Source of the DNA: CAYVQE01 sp964633205 | GTDB taxonomy: Bacteria; Myxococcota; B64-G9 | Reading direction: 5' to 3' | NCBI GenBank assembly: GCA_964633205.1 | Contig: CAZWFN010000009.1 | Coordinates: 1-64,000 of the forward strand | Length of the DNA: 64,000 nucleotides | Translations under genes and position numbers: made by a program | Shown: positions 59,627 to 64,000 of the stretch, in pieces | Position numbering within the stretch: the first letter of the stretch is position 1 | How the letters are laid out: every line of letters begins with the position of its first letter | Notes under the pieces: model-generated | Seen by the model: the letters and a program-made list of their open reading frames with translations, nothing else | Databases searched by the model: none | What the model was told of the DNA's origin: nothing

Positions 59627-60970
59627 ATGCGACGGGCGGCGCTGGCAGATGAGGCATTGCAGCACCTGAAGGCCCTGGTGGCGTTCGATACCACCAATCC
59701 GCCTGGCAACGAGTTGCCGGCGGCTCGCTACCTGCAAAGGGTGCTGTCCGATGCCGGTCTGGACCCGGTGGTCATCGAGTCGGCCCCCGGCCGGGGCAAT
59801 GTGGTGGCCCGGCTCGCCGGCCAGGACAAAGGGTCTCCGCTGCTGCTGTTCAGCCACCTGGACGTGGTGGCCGCCGAGCCCGAACACTGGGATCTGCCCC
59901 CCTTCGCCGCCGCCGAGCGCGACGGGTACCTGTACGGCCGCGGTTGCCTGGACATGAAGCAGATGACCGCCATGTCGCTGGCCGCGATGCTGGAGCAACA
60001 GCGCAGCGGCCGGCGACTGCAACGGGACCTGATCTTCGCCGCGGTGGCCGACGAGGAGGCCGGCGGCGAGTTGGGGGCGGCCCACCTGGTGCGCGAGCAC
60101 CCCGACCTGATTCGCGCCGGCTGGGCGCTGTGCGAGATCGGCGGGTTCCGGATCGACATCAAGGGCCGCATCTTTTATCCGGTGCAAGTGGCCGAGCGCG
60201 GCTGCGCCTGGTGCCGGGTGCGTTTCAGCGGCGACCCGGGCCATGGCTCGGTCCCCGATCCCGACAGCGCGGTGGCCGAGATGTGTCGCGCGCTGACGCG
60301 ATTGCAGCGCCGGGGGCTGCCCCTGCACGTCACCCCGCCGATGCGCGCGTTCATCGAGGCGGTGGCTGCCCGCCAGCCCTTGCACGTGCGCACCGTCATG
60401 CGCGGCTTGCTGACGGGACCGACGCACCGGCTGTGTCGGATGCTGATGGACGCCGAGCAGGCGCGGTTGATGGACGCGCAGTTGCACAACACGGCCGTGC
60501 CGACGGTGGTGCGGGCCGGCGAGAAGCAGAACGTCATCCCCTCGACGGCCGAGGTCGACATCGACGGCCGCGTGCTGCCGGGACAGACCTGGGATGCCTT
60601 TCGCGCCGAGCTGCAAGCGGTGCTGGGACCGCGGGCCGAGATCGAGCTGACACGTTGGTTGGAGCCGGTGGTCCACCCCAGCGACACGCATTTGTTCGAT
60701 GTCATCGAGGCGGTGATCGGCGAGCGCGAGCCGGATGCTGCGGTGGTGCCGTACCTGCTGACCGGTTTCACCGATGCCAAGCACCTGGATGCGCTGGGCA
60801 TCGTGACCTACGGCTTTTCGCCCATGTTCAACGACCCGCAGGAGCGCTTCGCCAAGCTGGCCCACGGCCACAACGAACGCATCGGCCTGGACGCTTTCCG
60901 CTGGGGCGTCGACGCGCTTTGCGAGACGGTGGAGCGCTTCTGCCAGCAGCCGGATCGAGGTGACCGGTGA
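59627..60970 (+). CDS. M20-family metallopeptidase
   Basis: The 447-residue protein has the M20 metal-binding and catalytic pattern: LFSHLDVVAAE, YGRGCLDMKQM, AAVADEEAGGELGA, and a C-terminal HGHNERI. The dimerisation domain is in the middle (about 180-310). Length and motifs fit the ArgE/DapE/ACY1/CPG2 group. Substrate not determined; acylated or short peptides are likely. ATG 59627 has GGGAGG before it. The next gene overlaps by 4 nt (GTGA). Confidence 0.92.
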   Translation: MRRAALADEALQHLKALVAFDTTNPPGNELPAARYLQRVLSDAGLDPVVIESAPGRGNVVARLAGQDKGSPLLLFSHLDVVAAEPEHWDLPPFAAAERDGYLYGRGCLDMKQMTAMSLAAMLEQQRSGRRLQRDLIFAAVADEEAGGELGAAHLVREHPDLIRAGWALCEIGGFRIDIKGRIFYPVQVAERGCAWCRVRFSGDPGHGSVPDPDSAVAEMCRALTRLQRRGLPLHVTPPMRAFIEAVAARQPLHVRTVMRGLLTGPTHRLCRMLMDAEQARLMDAQLHNTAVPTVVRAGEKQNVIPSTAEVDIDGRVLPGQTWDAFRAELQAVLGPRAEIELTRWLEPVVHPSDTHLFDVIEAVIGEREPDAAVVPYLLTGFTDAKHLDALGIVTYGFSPMFNDPQERFAKLAHGHNERIGLDAFRWGVDALCETVERFCQQPDRGDR

Positions 60971-61521
60971 CCCGACGGCTCACCGATCGGCCCGCTGCCG
61001 CCGGCTGCGCCGCGCGGATCGCGCTGGGATTGCTGTTGCTGTCGTTGCTGGGTCCGGCCACGGCCCGCGCCGAGATGGAGCTGGTGCGCTGTGGCAGCGA
61101 CGACTGGCGCATGCGCCTGGCGGCCGGCCTGGGTCCGCGCCTCTACCTGGAGCACGAGCGCATCCAGTTCGCCTTCGGCTCCGACCTGTGGCTGCGTCTG
61201 GTGGGTCCGCTGGCGGTGGGGGTGGGGGTGGATGCCGGGGTCATCGAGCACACCGAGGTGCTCACCACCCTGGCCTTGCGCCTGCACCTGTTGCGCTCCT
61301 GCAAGCTGGAGCTGGCGGCCGAGGCGCGCGGCGGGGTGTGGTTCGCCCCGGGCCGCACCGGGGTCGATCCCAGCGGGGCCTTTGCGCTCGGGCTGGTCTT
61401 GGCGCACGATCTGGGCGAACGTTGCTTCGTGGCCGGGCGCCTGGGCGGCGGCATGGTGGTGCGCAGCGGCCGCGGTGGATTCATGGAGTTGAGCATCGAT
61501 GTGGGCCTGCGGCTGTTTTGA
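60967..61521 (+). CDS. Small exported protein, probably an outer-membrane barrel
   Basis: The 184-residue protein has a signal peptide (about 1-35) and beta strands of alternating pattern (LWLRLVGPLAVGVGVDAGV, VAGRLGGGMVVRSGRGG), ending ...IDVGLRLF with a terminal Phe. This suggests an eight-strand barrel. The family is not recognised. GTG 60967 overlaps the M20 stop codon. The next gene is a small lipoprotein 26 nt later. Confidence 0.7.
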   Translation: MTRRLTDRPAAAGCAARIALGLLLLSLLGPATARAEMELVRCGSDDWRMRLAAGLGPRLYLEHERIQFAFGSDLWLRLVGPLAVGVGVDAGVIEHTEVLTTLALRLHLLRSCKLELAAEARGGVWFAPGRTGVDPSGAFALGLVLAHDLGERCFVAGRLGGGMVVRSGRGGFMELSIDVGLRLF

Positions 61522-61547
61522 GCCCGACCGGGGCGGCGGAGAGTGAG

Positions 61548-61961
61548 ATGCGAGCACGATCGATCGGCGGCTTGTTGGCGTGTCTGTGGTTGGCGAGCGC
61601 TTGTGGCGAAGCCGATCCAGCCACCCCCAGTTATCTGCTCTGCGGCACCATCACCTCGACATCGGTCGACGCCAGCGGCGCCTGGGCTTACGTGCGGCTG
61701 GTGGAGCCGGGCGGGACGGTGGAAGACACCAGCCTGTACAAGGCCGGCTGTCAACTGACCGGACCGAGCTGTGACTACCAGATCAACCGGGTGCTCGAAG
61801 GCCAGTACACGGTATACGGTTCGATCGATCTGGATGGCGATGCCGATTGGGACGAGCCCTTGCCCGACGGCGGCGACCTGGTCTCGCCGGGCCGGCCCCT
61901 GACGCTGTTGAGCCGGACGGCGATGGATTTCCCGGACGAGGCCTGGCGGTTGCTGCCGTGA
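61548..61961 (+). CDS. Small lipoprotein of unknown function
   Basis: The 137-residue protein has a lipobox (LASAC near residue 19). The mature part contains three cysteines and an acidic loop (DLDGDADWDEPLPDGGD) that looks like a calcium-binding turn. The strands around it (VEGQYTVYGSI type) suggest a small Ig-like or carboxypeptidase-regulatory-like domain. Function unknown. The start has GGAG 6 nt upstream. Confidence 0.78.
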   Translation: MRARSIGGLLACLWLASACGEADPATPSYLLCGTITSTSVDASGAWAYVRLVEPGGTVEDTSLYKAGCQLTGPSCDYQINRVLEGQYTVYGSIDLDGDADWDEPLPDGGDLVSPGRPLTLLSRTAMDFPDEAWRLLP

Positions 61962-61969
61962 CCCCCGAT

Positions 61970-61999
61970 TTGACAGCCGGGGACGGCCATCGCTACCAT
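61970..61999 (+). promoter_or_regulatory. Promoter giving a predicted leaderless mRNA
   Basis: TTGACA (61970-61975), 18 bp, TACCAT (61994-61999). ATG 62008 begins 8 nt after the -10 box, and no Shine-Dalgarno sequence precedes it. Confidence 0.6.
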
Positions 62000-62007
62000 C
62001 GGCGACC

Positions 62008-63627
62008 ATGAACGGCAAACGATGTCTCGCTTGGGTGCTGCTGGGTTGCCTGTTGTGTACGGGGTGCGCGGGGCTCGACCCCCAGGTCAAACGCGGCGAC
62101 GAGTTGGCCAAGGCCGGCCTGTTCGGCGAGGCGCTGGATGCCTATCGGTCGGCGGCCGAGCGGGCACCCGACGATTCCGAGATCGAAGCCAGGATTCTGC
62201 GCACCCGCCGCTCTCTGGCCAAGGAGAGCAACGCCGACGGCTTGCGGCTGCTCGAGGCCGGTGATGTCGAGGCCGCGCTGCAAGCCTTCAAGCAAGCCGT
62301 CGCGCTCCATCCACAGGGGCCTTACGGGCGCAATCTGAAGAAGGCCGCTCTGCAGCGCATCGGGGCGGGCCATCGGGCCATCGAAGAGAAGCAGTTCGCC
62401 AAGGCCATCGCCATCTTCAAGGGCTTGCTCGAGGAGCTGCCGCGACTGAAGCGCGCCGAACGCGGCCTGAAAGACGCCCGGCTGGCCTGGGGCGAGGTGC
62501 TGCTGCGCCAGGCGGCCGATTACCAGCAGCGCGGGTTGCCGGGCAACGCCCTGATCGAGCTGGTGCGCCTGCGCGGCATCGCCGGTGATTACGCCGATGC
62601 GCCCGCGCGCGAGCGCCAGGCCCGGGCGGCGCTGGCGCAAGCCGCCCTTTTCGTCTACCGGGTCGCGCCGGACCGGGTGCGCCGGCGTCTGCTGGCGCTG
62701 ACCGCCGATCTGGTCCAGCGGGTGCAGCGGGCCGAGCTGCCGGCGTGCTCGCAGGCCAGCGTCGCCGGCGACAGCGATCGGCCGCCCCAGGTGCGGCTGA
62801 CGATCGGTGTCGAGCGCCGGCGAATCCGGGATGAGCGATCGATGCGCATGGGCCAGCAGAAGTATCAGTCCGGCACCCGGCCGGTGGACAACCCGGCCTT
62901 TCTGAAGCTGGAAGACCAGATCGAAAAGGTCCGCCGGAACATCGCCGCGCTCGAGCGAAAGGTCGCCGAAGACGATACCGTGATCGAGCAGGTGCGCCAG
63001 GCCTTCGCCGACGCCGGGCCAAGCGATGACGAGCAGGCGCTGCGCGAGCGGCTGATCGCGGCCGAGAAACAGCAGGCGAAGCACAGCCGGGAGCTCGCCG
63101 AGCTGCGCGAACGGGCGGTCGCGATGCGCAACCAGCTTTCCCAGACCCCGCGCAAGCTCCAGGAGCCGGTCTACGACATGCACCACTACGAGATCATCAA
63201 GGTCGACCGGACCCTGGAGCTGGTGGCCACGGTGACCGCCCGCAGCGACAACGGCCAGGTGCTGCTGAACGCGGTCGAGTTCTCGGCCAGCGCCGCTACG
63301 GCCGACGAGACCAACCCGGCCGCAGCGCGCTACGACGTCGAAGCCGATCCGCTGCAGTTCCCCAAGTCGGTCGAGGAGTTGGAAGCCGCGGCGGCGGCTG
63401 CCCTGGCGGCCGATGTGGCCGAGCGGCTGGGCGATCTGTGCCAGCGCTGGCAGGGTGAGATCCTGGAGCGGGCGCGCCAGGCGGGCAAGGAGGCGGCGCT
63501 CGAGGCGATCGAGGACTACGTGCTGTACCTGTTGGCCACCCGCGAGGCCCCGCCGGCCGATCTGGTTCGGTTCCTGGCCGAGCAGCGCGACTTCAAGGCC
63601 ATCGACGCCTTGCGCCAGACGCCCTGA
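62008..63627 (+). CDS. Lipoprotein with TPR-like and coiled-coil regions
   Basis: The 539-residue protein has a lipobox (LLCTGC near residue 20), TPR-like repeats (about 25-180: AGLFGEALDAYRSAAERAPDD), a coiled coil (about 290-380) and a C-terminal helical domain. Residues 380-430 form a beta-rich stretch (YEIIKVDRTLELVATVTARS). No enzyme motif is seen. It is probably a periplasmic or membrane-linked scaffold. The transcript is expected to be leaderless. Confidence 0.82.
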   Translation: MNGKRCLAWVLLGCLLCTGCAGLDPQVKRGDELAKAGLFGEALDAYRSAAERAPDDSEIEARILRTRRSLAKESNADGLRLLEAGDVEAALQAFKQAVALHPQGPYGRNLKKAALQRIGAGHRAIEEKQFAKAIAIFKGLLEELPRLKRAERGLKDARLAWGEVLLRQAADYQQRGLPGNALIELVRLRGIAGDYADAPARERQARAALAQAALFVYRVAPDRVRRRLLALTADLVQRVQRAELPACSQASVAGDSDRPPQVRLTIGVERRRIRDERSMRMGQQKYQSGTRPVDNPAFLKLEDQIEKVRRNIAALERKVAEDDTVIEQVRQAFADAGPSDDEQALRERLIAAEKQQAKHSRELAELRERAVAMRNQLSQTPRKLQEPVYDMHHYEIIKVDRTLELVATVTARSDNGQVLLNAVEFSASAATADETNPAAARYDVEADPLQFPKSVEELEAAAAAALAADVAERLGDLCQRWQGEILERARQAGKEAALEAIEDYVLYLLATREAPPADLVRFLAEQRDFKAIDALRQTP

Positions 63628-63645
63628 GGTCCGCGGGCCGCCGCC

Positions 63646-63984
63646 TCACTCGCCGCTCTCGCCGTGGTCCTCCGCCGGGCCGCCGCCGGCCGGCGCGGTG
63701 GACGCGGGCTCTGGATTGAGCATGGCCTTCAGATCCTTGTAGGCCCCGAAGCGCACCACCTTCTTGCGCGGGATGCGGATGCGCTCGCCGGTCCGGGGGT
63801 TGCGGCCGTCGCGGGCCCGGTGGATCCGCACCCGCAACACGCCCAGTCCCGGCAGCACGAACTGGCCGTCGCTGGCCAGCTTTTTCTTGGCCAGCGTGAC
63901 CAGGCCGTCGTAGAAGCGGTTGATGTTGGCCTTGCTGATCCCGGAAGCACGCATGATGCCTTCGACCATCTCGTCTCGGTTCAT
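63646..63984 (-). CDS. HU/IHF-family DNA-binding protein with C-terminal tail
   Basis: The 112-residue protein has the HU fold: NRDEMVEGIMRASGISKANI, LPGLGVLRVRIHRARDGRNPRTGERIRIP, and the helix KKVVRFGAYKDLKAML. The RNPRTGE arm that enters the DNA minor groove is present. HU proper is about 90 residues, so the last 20 (Pro, Gly and acidic) are an added tail. It converges with the lipoprotein gene. The ATG has GGAAGGGA before it. Confidence 0.93.
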   Translation of the reverse strand: MNRDEMVEGIMRASGISKANINRFYDGLVTLAKKKLASDGQFVLPGLGVLRVRIHRARDGRNPRTGERIRIPRKKVVRFGAYKDLKAMLNPEPASTAPAGGGPAEDHGESGE

Positions 63985-64000
63985 GGGTCCCTTCCTCCCG

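Noticed and set aside
1..64000. CRISPR array, prophage or transposase
   Set aside because: No regularly spaced repeat array, cas-type, phage structural or transposase sequence was seen on either strand.

Overview
This window is high-GC bacterial chromosome, densely packed on both strands. Several features point to a Gram-negative with an outer membrane: lpxC (lipid A synthesis), an MlaE permease, a FadL-type porin and several predicted beta-barrel proteins. Two secreted proteins end in Cys, a hydrophobic segment and Arg, like the MYXO-CTERM sorting signal. With the Cys-rich lipoproteins and the MshEN and PilZ c-di-GMP receptors, this suggests Myxococcota or a related deltaproteobacterial lineage. 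That assignment is inference from gene content only. No phage, transposase, CRISPR array, rRNA or tRNA gene was found.

Layout. 0-1.7 kb: tmRNA gene (ssrA) with a good promoter. Its 3' end is followed directly by palindromic and direct repeats that run up to the stop codon of a small GIY-YIG nuclease gene. A coding-like gene remnant and an 87-nt element with perfect 16-bp inverted ends follow. 1.7-7.7 kb (minus): M49-like peptidase lipoprotein, FadL-type barrel, HEAT-repeat lipoprotein and an unknown protein. 7.8-9.4 kb (plus): TPR lipoprotein and FmdB zinc ribbon. 9.4-16.8 kb (minus): secreted subtilase, a 1262-residue peptidase/propeller protein and a barrel protein. 17-22.6 kb: MlaE permease, nucleotidyltransferase-like protein, TIG-repeat surface protein, SAF-pYEATS membrane protein and GNAT acetyltransferase. 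22.7-26.2 kb: VapBC and HicBA toxin-antitoxin pairs around a barrel protein and a double flavodoxin-like reductase. 26.2-32.9 kb: coupled aminotransferase and sulfotransferase genes, L,D-transpeptidase, SUMF1-type lipoprotein and TPR/barrel protein.

32.9-42.3 kb (plus): a long co-directional run with a membrane rhodanese-like protein, a MauE/DoxX protein, a DsbA-like protein, thiM-thiE-thiL, a CoA-disulfide-reductase-like flavoprotein, a GH31 lipoprotein, and then a second rhodanese/MauE pair. This duplicated redox module is the best candidate for an undescribed system. 42.4-45.3 kb: FHA and metallo-beta-lactamase pair, facing PilZ and MshEN-GAF c-di-GMP receptor genes. 45.4-51.4 kb: yebC-ruvC-ruvA-ruvB and two uncharacterised proteins, one of them membrane-anchored. 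51.5-64 kb: lpxC, zinc-ribbon/TPR membrane protein, secreted coiled-coil protein, methyltransferase fused to about 1000 residues of coiled coil, M20 peptidase, small envelope proteins, a TPR/coiled-coil lipoprotein and an HU-like protein.

Most genes have Shine-Dalgarno sequences, and neighbours often overlap by 4 nt. A subset instead has a sigma70-type promoter whose -10 box ends 6-9 nt before the start codon with no clear Shine-Dalgarno, so leaderless mRNAs are predicted. No convincing intrinsic terminator was found.
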